The notes under the pieces are model-generated. The model worked only from the letters and a program-made list of their open reading frames with translations, was not told the origin of the DNA and did not search any database. From contig JACQRZ010000044.1 in NCBI GenBank assembly GCA_016206235.1, positions 1-7,759 of the forward strand: DNA of 7,759 nt, given 5' to 3'. Each line of letters starts with the position of its first letter. The stretch's first letter is position 1. The stretch comes from Candidatus Uhrbacteria bacterium (GTDB lineage Bacteria > Patescibacteriota > Patescibacteriia > JACQRZ01). The position numbers were made by a program, and so were the translations under genes. Shown in pieces: positions 1 through 6,343 of this stretch.

Positions 1-16
1 CCCCGTGGGTCCACCA
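1..16 (+). tRNA. 3' end of a tRNA gene (partial, isotype unknown)
   Basis: The first 16 bases divide exactly as a tRNA 3' end: CCCCG (3' half of a T-stem), TGGGTCC (seven-base acceptor 3' strand), discriminator A, then an encoded CCA. The matching 5' acceptor strand GGACCCA and T-stem half CGGGG would lie before the window, so the fold cannot be confirmed. The isotype cannot be told. No intrinsic terminator with a T-run follows, so processing or read-through into the next gene is possible. A chance match to such a short stretch cannot be excluded. Confidence 0.5.
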
Positions 17-29
17 AAAACATTGTTGA

Positions 30-48
30 GCTTGAATGCATATCAAGC
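30..48. repeat. 6-bp inverted repeat in the upstream region of 97-771
   Basis: GCTTGA (30-35) and TCAAGC (43-48) are perfectly complementary around a 7-base spacer that itself contains the palindrome ATGCAT. No T-run follows, so it is not a standard intrinsic terminator. It could be a small hairpin after the tRNA, or a protein-binding site. Confidence 0.4.
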
Positions 49-50
49 GA

Positions 51-79
51 ATGATATCGTTGAAAATAGTGAATATCAT
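51..79. repeat. 7-bp inverted repeat ATGATAT/ATATCAT
   Basis: ATGATAT (51-57) and ATATCAT (73-79) form a perfect inverted repeat with a 15-bp spacer, just upstream of the start at 97. It overlaps the place a promoter for that gene should be: a weak TTGAAA (60-65) and TAGATA (82-87) pair is 16 bp apart. An operator is possible, but the AT-rich composition makes chance likely. Confidence 0.35.
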
Positions 80-96
80 AATAGATACAAGAAAAT

Positions 97-771
97 ATGG
101 CGGTGAAAAAATTAGATCACGATGCAGGTCCTTTAAAGAAAGCTCATGACACTGGCCGCTTCCTTGATCCAAAAGAGCCTTTGCGAAACGCAGCACTAGG
201 AGAACTACGTGAAAAATTAACTCACTCCATTGATAACGCAATGTATATTCCTCGAGAGGAACGTTTTCGTTTAAGCGCTATTGATACGGCTGATTCCTCG
301 CTTTCTGAGAAAGATCGCGAGAGGAAGGAGTGGTTCGAAACAATATACAAAAGATCAAAGTACAGAAAAAACAACTGCGCCGCCGTGATAGGAAACTTGG
401 AATATTTAATCTTTAATCACGTGGGAAATTTTGGCGAGAAGGAAAGATTTAGAAGAAATTTAAATAAGTTACGAAAAGAGCTTGAAACGCAAGAGAGAGC
501 GATATTAGAACAGGAAGACGATTTAGCAAAGGCGAGAACAGAGAGAGAACAAGTATTTACACAAGAAGGAATCAACAAGACACTTGCTGGAAGAAAGAAG
601 ACCGTTGAAGATTTAGAGCATCTTGCTCATGAAATTCTTATGCTGTACTTTTTTCCTGACAAATATCGCGAGCACTATAAAGCGAAACAACCACTACGCC
701 AAGAGGAAATAGAGCAGGTTTTAAAACAACTCGAAGAGTATGAGTCGCTCGAAGATACATTGATTGGCTAA
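97..771 (+). CDS. Hypothetical cytoplasmic coiled-coil protein, 224 aa
   Basis: I do not recognise this protein. It has no signal peptide and no membrane segment. Residues 1-50 are polar and basic. Residues about 66-90 are highly charged. Residues about 114-152 are rich in Glu, Lys, Arg, Leu and Gln in a pattern typical of a long coiled coil. A more hydrophobic stretch, EILMLYFFPDKY (179-190), may be a packed helix, and the tail is again acidic and helical. ATG 97 is the first in-frame start; no good Shine-Dalgarno precedes it, only a purine-rich ACAAGAAAA. The gene looks lower in GC than gyrA and ugd, which may indicate a different history. It lies after a probable tRNA and ends 3 bp from the convergent ugd stop with no terminator between. 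Function is unknown; a structural or scaffolding role is only a guess. Confidence 0.8.
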   Translation: MAVKKLDHDAGPLKKAHDTGRFLDPKEPLRNAALGELREKLTHSIDNAMYIPREERFRLSAIDTADSSLSEKDRERKEWFETIYKRSKYRKNNCAAVIGNLEYLIFNHVGNFGEKERFRRNLNKLRKELETQERAILEQEDDLAKARTEREQVFTQEGINKTLAGRKKTVEDLEHLAHEILMLYFFPDKYREHYKAKQPLRQEEIEQVLKQLEEYESLEDTLIG

Positions 772-774
772 ATA

Positions 775-2082
775 CTATCTCCCCACTCCTTCATACGTAA
801 AACCAAGATCTTCTACGGTCGTACGATCAAACATATTTCTTCCATCAACAATGAGAGCGGATTTCCCCATTCGCTCTTTTATGTTTTGCAAGTTGAGATT
901 TTTAAACTCTTCCCACTCCGTAAGAATAAGTGCAGCATCAGCGCCTTCAAGCGCCTGTGATGCAGATGAGGCATAGTGAACTTCGTCAGCTCTTTGAAAG
1001 ATGTTTTGAAAGCGCTGCATTGCATAAGGGTCATAGGCATGTACCTCTGCTCCCAAGTCAAGAAGTTCAAAGACAATGCGTAGACTCTGCGCGTCGCGCA
1101 CGTCATCGGTGCCAGCTTTATAGGCAAGGCCAAGGACCGTAATTTTTTTGCCTTGCAAAGAACCAAGATGTTTTTTGAGCTTGGTAAGCGCAATCAGATA
1201 GCGCACGGAATTTACCTCAATAAGTGCTTTGATCATTTTAAACTCATAGCCCTCCTCTTCTCCCCTATGCACAAGAGCTCGGACGTCTTTTCCAAAACAG
1301 CTTCCGCCAAAACCAAGCCCGGGATGAAGAAACTTATCACCGATGCGTGGATCAAGACCCATACCTGTACTCACGTTAGTAATATCGGCGCCAACAAGTT
1401 CGCAAAAGTCGGCAATCTCATTGATAAAGGAAACTTTCATAGCAAGAAATGCATTTGCCGCGTATTTAATAAGCTCGGCGCTTGGAATGCTCGTTGAAAT
1501 AAGCGGCACGCCTTTTTCTGTGAGGGGCGCATACACGTTTTTAAGCGCGCCTTCTGCTCTTTTGGTGTGTGTACCAATAACAATGCGGTACGGTGCAAGG
1601 AAGTTATTGACCGCCTTTCCTTCAGCGAGAAACTCTGGGTTTGACGCAACATCAAAGTCCTTGTCAGGCGCGATGTTTCGTACCGTTTCTTCTATTTTCT
1701 GAACGGTTCCTACCGGAGCAGTCGATTTATTGACAAGACAAACGCCGTTCTGTATAAAGCGCGCGCTTGTCTTTGCTGCTGCCAGTAAATTCGTGAGATT
1801 TGATCTTCCATACTCCCCGCTTGGCGTATCGATACAGAAAAAGAGAACATCTGCGTTCGGTACAGCCTCCTCATATGAATCACTGAATGAAAGCCTCGCT
1901 GCCATGCTGTTTTTTTTGAGGAGCTCGTCGAGCCCCGGCTCAAATAGTGGACACTCGCCTTTTTGGAGTTTATTGATTTTTTCTTTGTCGATATCAAGAC
2001 AGGTGACTATGTGTCCAAGCTCAGCAAAGCATACCCCGGTTGTGAGGCCAACGTATCCCGTGCCAATTATCGTAATACGCAT
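775..2082 (-). CDS. ugd: UDP-glucose/nucleotide-sugar 6-dehydrogenase
   Basis: This enzyme family performs the NAD-dependent four-electron oxidation of UDP-glucose (or a related nucleotide sugar) to the uronic acid, supplying capsule, exopolysaccharide or lipopolysaccharide precursors in the cytoplasm. At 435 residues it is full length. The N-terminal Rossmann domain opens with GTGYVG (7-12), and D30 ends the second strand. KSTAPVGT (119-126) and SNPEFLAEG (147-155) are family motifs. The middle helical domain has ELIKYAANAF (203-212) with Lys206 and Asn210. FGGSCFGKD (258-266) holds the catalytic Cys262; the family usually has Pro where Gly264 stands. The C-terminal UDP-binding domain starts near residue 312 (KITVLGLAYKAGTDD). 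The substrate could instead be UDP-ManNAc or UDP-GlcNAc, but the motifs fit the UDP-glucose branch best. ATG 2082 gives the correct N-terminus directly before the beta strand, without a clear ribosome site. No other sugar genes are adjacent. Confidence 0.95.
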   Translation of the reverse strand: MRITIIGTGYVGLTTGVCFAELGHIVTCLDIDKEKINKLQKGECPLFEPGLDELLKKNSMAARLSFSDSYEEAVPNADVLFFCIDTPSGEYGRSNLTNLLAAAKTSARFIQNGVCLVNKSTAPVGTVQKIEETVRNIAPDKDFDVASNPEFLAEGKAVNNFLAPYRIVIGTHTKRAEGALKNVYAPLTEKGVPLISTSIPSAELIKYAANAFLAMKVSFINEIADFCELVGADITNVSTGMGLDPRIGDKFLHPGLGFGGSCFGKDVRALVHRGEEEGYEFKMIKALIEVNSVRYLIALTKLKKHLGSLQGKKITVLGLAYKAGTDDVRDAQSLRIVFELLDLGAEVHAYDPYAMQRFQNIFQRADEVHYASSASQALEGADAALILTEWEEFKNLNLQNIKERMGKSALIVDGRNMFDRTTVEDLGFTYEGVGR

Positions 2083-2109
2083 ATCATCGAGTATAAATTC
2101 ATGTGTTGG

Positions 2110-2139
2110 AATCTACCATCAAAAGCTCTTCTCTGTCAA
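2110..2139 (-). promoter_or_regulatory. Predicted sigma70-type promoter for ugd
   Basis: Read on the minus strand, a perfect TTGACA -35 (2134-2139) is followed after 18 bp by TAGATT (2110-2115), preceded by TG in the extended -10 position. Transcription would start near 2103, giving a leader of about 20 nt before ATG 2082. A second -10-like box, TATACT (2090-2095), lies 7 nt before the start codon and would give a leaderless message, but it has no good -35. Confidence 0.5.
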
Positions 2140-2173
2140 AGGAGGAAGTTCATAATTTTTGATTCCACAGCAC

Positions 2174-2201
2174 TTGAAAGCAATCAAGAAAATGCTATAA
2201 T
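2174..2201 (+). promoter_or_regulatory. Strong extended -10 promoter for the 2231-3756 unit
   Basis: TTGAAA (2174-2179), a 16-bp spacer, then a perfect TATAAT (2196-2201) preceded by TGC, which is an extended -10. The start of transcription should fall near 2208, leaving a leader of about 23 nt before ATG 2231. This supports ATG 2231 over TTG 2213 as the translation start. Confidence 0.75.
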
Positions 2202-2230
2202 TAAGCTACTAATTGAAGAGTAAAAATAGT

Positions 2231-2869
2231 ATGATTATAACCTGGTACGGTCACGCATGTTTCCGCTTGCAAGGAAATCTTACAGACGCCACGCTCCTTA
2301 TTGACCCTTACGACTCGACACTCGGGAAAAAAATACCAAAAATGAGCGCCAATATCTTGGTAGAATCGACCCAAAGCCCGGCTGCTACAAACGAAGAGTT
2401 TAAAAAAAGGTCTGATGAACTCTTTGTGATAGCCAATGCAGGGGAATACGAAGTACGTGGCGTTTCAATACAGTCAATCGCAATCGATCAAAAAGACAAA
2501 AAAGAACCAACGCACGTTTCCGTTGTCCGCATAGATGATATGCTGGTTGTCCACCTTGGATTACTCGGACGAGAATTAACAGAGAAAGAACTCGATCTCC
2601 TTGGCCATGTTGACTTGTGCATCATACCTGTTGGAGGAGGAAATGTTTTAAGTCCTGTTCGAGCAGTTGAAACGATCAATGCTCTCGAGCCACGTGTTGT
2701 TATTCCGATGTGTTACGCAAGTGCAGGTCTTAAAACTGACATGGGCCCACTCGATGCATTTCTGAAGGAATACGGACTCAAGAGCCAAGAGACGCTCGAC
2801 AAGTATAAAGTACATAAAAAAGATCTTCCTCAAGAAGAGACAACAGTTATCGTGCTTGAGGCACAATAG
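2231..2869 (+). CDS. Metallo-beta-lactamase-fold protein lacking metal ligands
   Basis: The 212-residue protein matches the compact UlaG/UPF0173-like branch of the MBL superfamily (Lactamase_B_3 type). It has WYGHACF (5-11), the LLIDPYD strand-turn (22-28), GEYEVRGV (71-78), HLG (108-110), IPVGGG (132-137) and IPM-Y (158-162). Active members bind metal through HxHxDH after the second strand, an Asp in the HLGD position, and a late His. Here the HxHxDH region reads ESTQSPAATN (45-54), the Asp is Leu111, and the late His is Cys161. All expected ligands are therefore missing, suggesting a non-catalytic MBL-fold protein, perhaps binding or structural. The frame is intact over the full family length, so it is not simply decayed. 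ATG 2231 is chosen because the family starts with M-I-I-T-W-Y-G and the promoter start lies near 2208. TTG 2213 is the only in-frame alternative; a stop at 2210 blocks anything longer. It lies 17 bp before the next gene, a probable operon partner. Confidence 0.85.
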   Translation: MIITWYGHACFRLQGNLTDATLLIDPYDSTLGKKIPKMSANILVESTQSPAATNEEFKKRSDELFVIANAGEYEVRGVSIQSIAIDQKDKKEPTHVSVVRIDDMLVVHLGLLGRELTEKELDLLGHVDLCIIPVGGGNVLSPVRAVETINALEPRVVIPMCYASAGLKTDMGPLDAFLKEYGLKSQETLDKYKVHKKDLPQEETTVIVLEAQ

Positions 2870-2886
2870 AAAAATCACAATCTCGT

Positions 2887-3756
2887 ATGAAACATCGCAA
2901 GGATACAAGCGCACTTTTTTGGATTCTGTTGGGCGGATCATTCGTCCTCATTGTTATTCTATGGTTGCCAATGTTAAAAAAGAACGTCTTAGCTCTTACC
3001 TCTTCAATGTCATCTGAAGTAGTAACGCCAACAAGTGATATGGTCCAACAACTCACGAACATACGTAACTCTTTTGATACGTACTTTAAAGAGACCTATA
3101 AAAAACTTGAGCAAAGCACAACGAATGCAGTGCTCGAAAAGGCTGCTGACAATCTAAAAAAAGAACTCGATACGAGTACCCAAGCCACACTTCCCACAGC
3201 TGATACAAGAGAAACCCCCGTGCCAATGCAAGCAAGCGATACAAAAAAATTCTGCACAAAGCAAGGAGGATATGAGCAGGAGCGAAAAGGACCAGGACAT
3301 CTAGTGTATCACGTCTGTATTTTTAGCGATGGCAGCGAGTGCGAAGAATATGCCTTTATGAATGGCCAGTGTCATAAAGGGCAGTATACGGTTGCCGAAA
3401 AAGGGATTATACAAAAAGCAGATCTTTCTGTAGCAGTAGAAAAAGCAGGTTACTGCACAAGTCAAAACGGCACGGAACGCTGGATCGAAAAAAACGAGGC
3501 AAAAACTATGTGTATAAAAAATCTTGCGATCGTAAATAGTGGCTGGACATCATCTCCGCGATCATATGCCACTGTCAACAACGCTTTTTATGCAGTTCCA
3601 CAACTGGAGCCAGGAGCATCACACGTCGTCATGGAGATGCTGACAATTCCTAAGGTATCTGACACTACAACCGCGCGCGTTACAGCAGATGCAAAAAAAC
3701 AAATCGATGAATTAAGCGAGACGAACAATACGTTTATCTTTCCAGAAAATAAATGA
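2887..3756 (+). CDS. Membrane-anchored DUF333 and CARDB-like protein
   Basis: This 289-residue protein has a short basic N-terminus and one hydrophobic segment at about 11-30, with no lipobox, so it is probably anchored with its C-terminal part outside the cell. Residues about 45-95 are helical and charged, a likely coiled-coil stalk, followed by a Thr/Pro linker (96-116). Residues about 119-162 match DUF333: FCTKQGG (122-128), C144, then SDGSECEEYAF (147-157) and C162; four cysteines could form disulfides. Residues about 178-285 resemble a CARDB/APHP Ig-like adhesion domain, ending in the typical IDELSETNNTF (273-283), with extra cysteines at 190 and 209. The substrate is unknown. It is close behind the MBL-fold gene and probably co-transcribed. 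No clear Shine-Dalgarno precedes ATG 2887. The domain assignments are from memory of family patterns: DUF333 fairly sure, CARDB likely. Confidence 0.85.
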   Translation: MKHRKDTSALFWILLGGSFVLIVILWLPMLKKNVLALTSSMSSEVVTPTSDMVQQLTNIRNSFDTYFKETYKKLEQSTTNAVLEKAADNLKKELDTSTQATLPTADTRETPVPMQASDTKKFCTKQGGYEQERKGPGHLVYHVCIFSDGSECEEYAFMNGQCHKGQYTVAEKGIIQKADLSVAVEKAGYCTSQNGTERWIEKNEAKTMCIKNLAIVNSGWTSSPRSYATVNNAFYAVPQLEPGASHVVMEMLTIPKVSDTTTARVTADAKKQIDELSETNNTFIFPENK

Positions 3757-3786
3757 GGTTTAAAGGTGGCACCCTTTTAACCTTTT
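3757..3786 (+). terminator. Hairpin after 2887-3756, possible weak terminator
   Basis: Starting on the base after the TGA stop, GGTTTAAAGGT (3757-3767) pairs with ACCCTTTTAACC (3771-3782), with one bulged C (3774) and one T-T mismatch around a 3-nt loop. TTTT (3783-3786) follows, a short and weak tract. The structure runs directly into the gyrA promoter region. It may only attenuate read-through. Confidence 0.45.
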
Positions 3787-3797
3787 AACCTTATAAT
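3774..3797 (+). repeat. Three tandem 8-mers ending in the gyrA -10
   Basis: CTTTTAAC (3774-3781), CTTTTAAC (3782-3789) and CTTATAAT (3790-3797) are head-to-tail. The first two are identical and the third differs at two bases. The second copy gives an alternative right arm for the upstream hairpin, and the third contains the TATAAT box. Confidence 0.7.
3792..3797 (+). promoter_or_regulatory. gyrA -10 box placed for a leaderless mRNA
   Basis: A perfect TATAAT ends 7 nt before ATG 3805, so transcription should start at or within a base or two of the start codon. There is no good -35 at 16-18 bp spacing and no Shine-Dalgarno immediately before the ATG. The arrangement matches known leaderless promoters in other bacteria. 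Confidence 0.6.
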
Positions 3798-3804
3798 CTA
3801 GATT

Positions 3805-6288
3805 ATGCCAGAAAAGAAGAAGCCCGAAGGATCAGCAGTTCCGCCGATTGGCACAGTGATTCCTCGCAACATCATCGATGAGATGCAAGAGTGCTATCTC
3901 GATTACGCCATGTCTGTGATTGTTTCGCGTGCGCTTCCTGATGTGCGAGACGGACTCAAGCCCGTACACCGAAGAATTCTCTATGCCATGTGGGATATTG
4001 GTCTCAAAGCCGGCGCTAAATTCCGTAAGTCAGCAACTGTTGTTGGTGAGGTACTTGGTAAATACCACCCCCACGGCGATATTCCTGTGTATGACGCTAT
4101 GGTTCGCATGGCGCAGGATTTTGCTATGCGGTATCGCCTTGTCAATGGCCAAGGAAACTTCGGATCTATGGACGGCGACTCTGCGGCAGCCATGCGTTAT
4201 ACCGAGAGCAAACTCACCAAGGTGGCAGAAGAGATGCTCTACGACATTGAAAAAGAAACTGTTGGTTTTGTTCCCAACTACGATGGCTCTCAAAAAGAAC
4301 CCGTTGTCCTGCCAGCGCGCATTCCAAACCTTCTCCTGAACGGAACAGTTGGTATTGCCGTTGGTATGGCAACCAATATTCCGCCGCATAACTTGGGAGA
4401 GCTTTGCGATGCTCTCAACACATTGATCGACAAGCCTGACTGCACTGTTGAGGATCTCTTGGAACACGTAAAGGGGCCAGATTTTCCGACTGGCGGCATA
4501 ATCTATGATGTACAGGCACTCAAAACAGCATATACAACCGGACGAGGTGGTGTTGTGATTCGAGCAAAAACCGATATTGTTGAGCAAAAAAGCGGAACCT
4601 ATGCGATTGTAATCACCGAAGTCCCCTATCAGGTCAATAAAGCAGCGGTGCTCGAAAAAATTGCTGAACTCGTGCGTGAGAAAAAGATCGAAGGCATCAA
4701 AGACCTGCGCGATGAATCTAATAAAGACGGCGTGCGCGTTGTCATCGAGCTTAAAAAAGACTCGTATCCGAAGAAAATTCTCAACCAGCTTTTTAAGTTC
4801 ACCCAATTGCAAGACACCTTTCACTTCAACATGTTGGCGCTCGTCGATGGGATCCAACCTCGGGTACTGAATCTCAAGATGATCCTTGAAGAGTTTTTGA
4901 AACATCGCAAAGACGTCATCACGCGCCGCACACAATTCGATCTCGACAAGGCAAAGGATCGCGCGCATATTTTGGAAGGATTAAAGATAGCGCTCGACAA
5001 TATCGATGCCGTGATCAAAGTCATAAAAGCTTCGCGCGATAAAGACGTGGCTCGCGAAAGTCTCATGAAAAAGTTTAAGTTGTCCGAGCGCCAGGCAACA
5101 GCTATTCTTGAAATGCGCTTGCAACAACTTGCAAATCTTGAGCGCCTCAAGATTGAAGAGGAGCTCAAAGAAAAGAAGGTATTGATCAAAGAATTGGAAT
5201 CTATCCTTGCATCACCGAAAAAGATACTTGGAATCATCAAGGCTGAGTTGTCGCATGAGCGAGATGCGCACGGTGATGAGCGCAAGACACAACTCGTAAA
5301 GGGAAGTGTCGCAGCTATTAGCCAAGAGGACCTTATTCCAAATGAGCCAACCATTGTGATGATTACTCGCGACGGCTATATCAAGCGCTTGCCTCCAGAT
5401 ACGTTTAAGCTTCAGGCGCGCGGTGGTAAAGGAGTCATTGGTCTCACCACCAAAGAGGAAGATACGGTTGACCAGCTCTTTTCGGGCATGACGCACAACG
5501 ACCTTCTCTTCTTCACTACACGTGGCCGTGTATTCCAGCTGAAGGCCTATGACGTGCCTGTTGCATCTCGCACCTCAAAAGGACAGGCGATTGTCAACTT
5601 CTTGCAGCTGGCTCCGAATGAAAAAGTATCGGTTGTGCTCTCGCTTGTTGATCTGAAAAGCTACAAGTACTTGATGATGGTAACGTCGCAAGGCGTCATC
5701 AAGAAAACAGACATCCAAGATTTTGCCAATGTCCGTCGGTCGGGACTTATTGCAGTTAAGCTTAAAGGCGATGATGCTCTCAAATGGGTAAAGCCAACAA
5801 CAGGTAAGGATGATATTTTCTTGGTGAGCGCGAGGGGTCAGTCAATACGATTTAGGGAAGAGCATGTTCGCCCCATGGGGCGCACGGCAGCAGGTGTGCG
5901 CGGTATGCGTCTCAAGCGTGGCGATGTTGTTGTTGGTATGGATGTTGTAGGCGCGCTCTCAAAAGAAACAGAGTTGATGATTGTTACCGAAAACGGCTTT
6001 GGCAAGCGTTCAAAGCTAAAAGAATACAAAACTCAGGGACGCGGCGGATCAGGCATTAAGACGGGAAATGTTACACCAAAAACAGGTACTATTGTGATGG
6101 CGCGCGTGATCGATCGGCTGGCGCTCCCCGAGGGACAGGAAGGAGATCTTCTTATTATTTCGGCACAAGGGCAAGTTATCCGTATTAATCTCAAGGGCGT
6201 GCCAATCTTGGGGCGGGCGACTCAAGGTGTGCGCCTAATGCGCTTCAAAGAAGCAGGAGATACGATCGCGTCGGTTACCATTGTCTAG
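3805..6288 (+). CDS. gyrA: DNA gyrase subunit A
   Basis: GyrA is the breakage-reunion subunit of the A2B2 gyrase, which introduces negative supercoils using ATP hydrolysed by GyrB. At 827 residues it is full length. The winged-helix/cleavage domain runs from about 22 to 495, with LDYAMSVIVSRALPDVRDGL (32-51), HRRILYAM (55-62), the catalytic pair Arg131-Tyr132 in AAAMRYTE (128-135), and the DNA-intercalating Ile184 in GIAVGMATNIPPHN. The C-terminal beta-pinwheel has six visible blades, starting near residues 514, 565, 620, 669, 722 and 780. The GyrA box is QARGGKG (537-543), with Ala for the usual second Arg, and identifies GyrA rather than ParC. The quinolone region reads HPHGDIPVYD (88-97): Ile93 and Pro94 stand where E. 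coli has Ser83 and Ala84, while Asp97 (Asp87) is kept. The acidic tail seen in E. coli is absent. gyrB is not in the window. Probably transcribed alone from its own promoter and ended by the terminator at 6317-6343. Confidence 0.98.
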   Translation: MPEKKKPEGSAVPPIGTVIPRNIIDEMQECYLDYAMSVIVSRALPDVRDGLKPVHRRILYAMWDIGLKAGAKFRKSATVVGEVLGKYHPHGDIPVYDAMVRMAQDFAMRYRLVNGQGNFGSMDGDSAAAMRYTESKLTKVAEEMLYDIEKETVGFVPNYDGSQKEPVVLPARIPNLLLNGTVGIAVGMATNIPPHNLGELCDALNTLIDKPDCTVEDLLEHVKGPDFPTGGIIYDVQALKTAYTTGRGGVVIRAKTDIVEQKSGTYAIVITEVPYQVNKAAVLEKIAELVREKKIEGIKDLRDESNKDGVRVVIELKKDSYPKKILNQLFKFTQLQDTFHFNMLALVDGIQPRVLNLKMILEEFLKHRKDVITRRTQFDLDKAKDRAHILEGLKIALDNIDAVIKVIKASRDKDVARESLMKKFKLSERQATAILEMRLQQLANLERLKIEEELKEKKVLIKELESILASPKKILGIIKAELSHERDAHGDERKTQLVKGSVAAISQEDLIPNEPTIVMITRDGYIKRLPPDTFKLQARGGKGVIGLTTKEEDTVDQLFSGMTHNDLLFFTTRGRVFQLKAYDVPVASRTSKGQAIVNFLQLAPNEKVSVVLSLVDLKSYKYLMMVTSQGVIKKTDIQDFANVRRSGLIAVKLKGDDALKWVKPTTGKDDIFLVSARGQSIRFREEHVRPMGRTAAGVRGMRLKRGDVVVGMDVVGALSKETELMIVTENGFGKRSKLKEYKTQGRGGSGIKTGNVTPKTGTIVMARVIDRLALPEGQEGDLLIISAQGQVIRINLKGVPILGRATQGVRLMRFKEAGDTIASVTIV

Positions 6289-6306
6289 CTTTCAGCTGGC
6301 AGCTTA
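6286..6306 (+). repeat. AGCT repeat with 7-bp period at the gyrA stop
   Basis: AGCT occurs at 6287, 6294 and 6301, in three consecutive 7-bp units TAGCTTT, CAGCTGG and CAGCTTA. The array begins at the TAG stop of gyrA. The same TAGCTT core recurs at 6997, 7011 and 7029 beyond the neighbouring minus-strand gene. Confidence 0.5.
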
Positions 6307-6316
6307 CAGAAATATC

Positions 6317-6343
6317 AAAGAAGCTCCGAGAGGAGCTTCTTTT
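6317..6343. terminator. Bidirectional intrinsic terminator
   Basis: A perfect 11-bp stem, AAAGAAGCTCC (6317-6327) with GGAGCTTCTTT (6332-6342), closes a GAGA (GNRA) tetraloop. On the plus strand the stem runs into TTCTTTT, terminating gyrA. On the minus strand its arm ends in CTTCTTT, with ATATTTC beyond. It begins one base from the TAG stop of 6344-6991, so one element serves both converging genes. Confidence 0.9.

Noticed and set aside
730..756. Direct repeat CTCGAAGA near the end of 97-771, considered as part of a terminator
   Set aside because: It encodes Glu-rich codons in frame (repeated L/S-E-E/D), has no T-run and no strong stem.
764..2155. Several 70-141 aa plus-strand open frames opposite ugd
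   Set aside because: They mirror ugd codons on the other strand, have no ribosome sites, and their translations look compositionally random.
2213..2230. TTG start extending the MBL-fold protein by six residues
   Set aside because: The predicted transcription start is near 2208, and the family begins at the M-I-I-T-W-Y-G of ATG 2231; the extra residues match nothing.
4030..4968. 312-aa open frame antisense to gyrA
   Set aside because: It lies wholly inside the conserved gyrA coding sequence, has no recognisable motif or promoter, and is explained by the codon pattern of the opposite strand.
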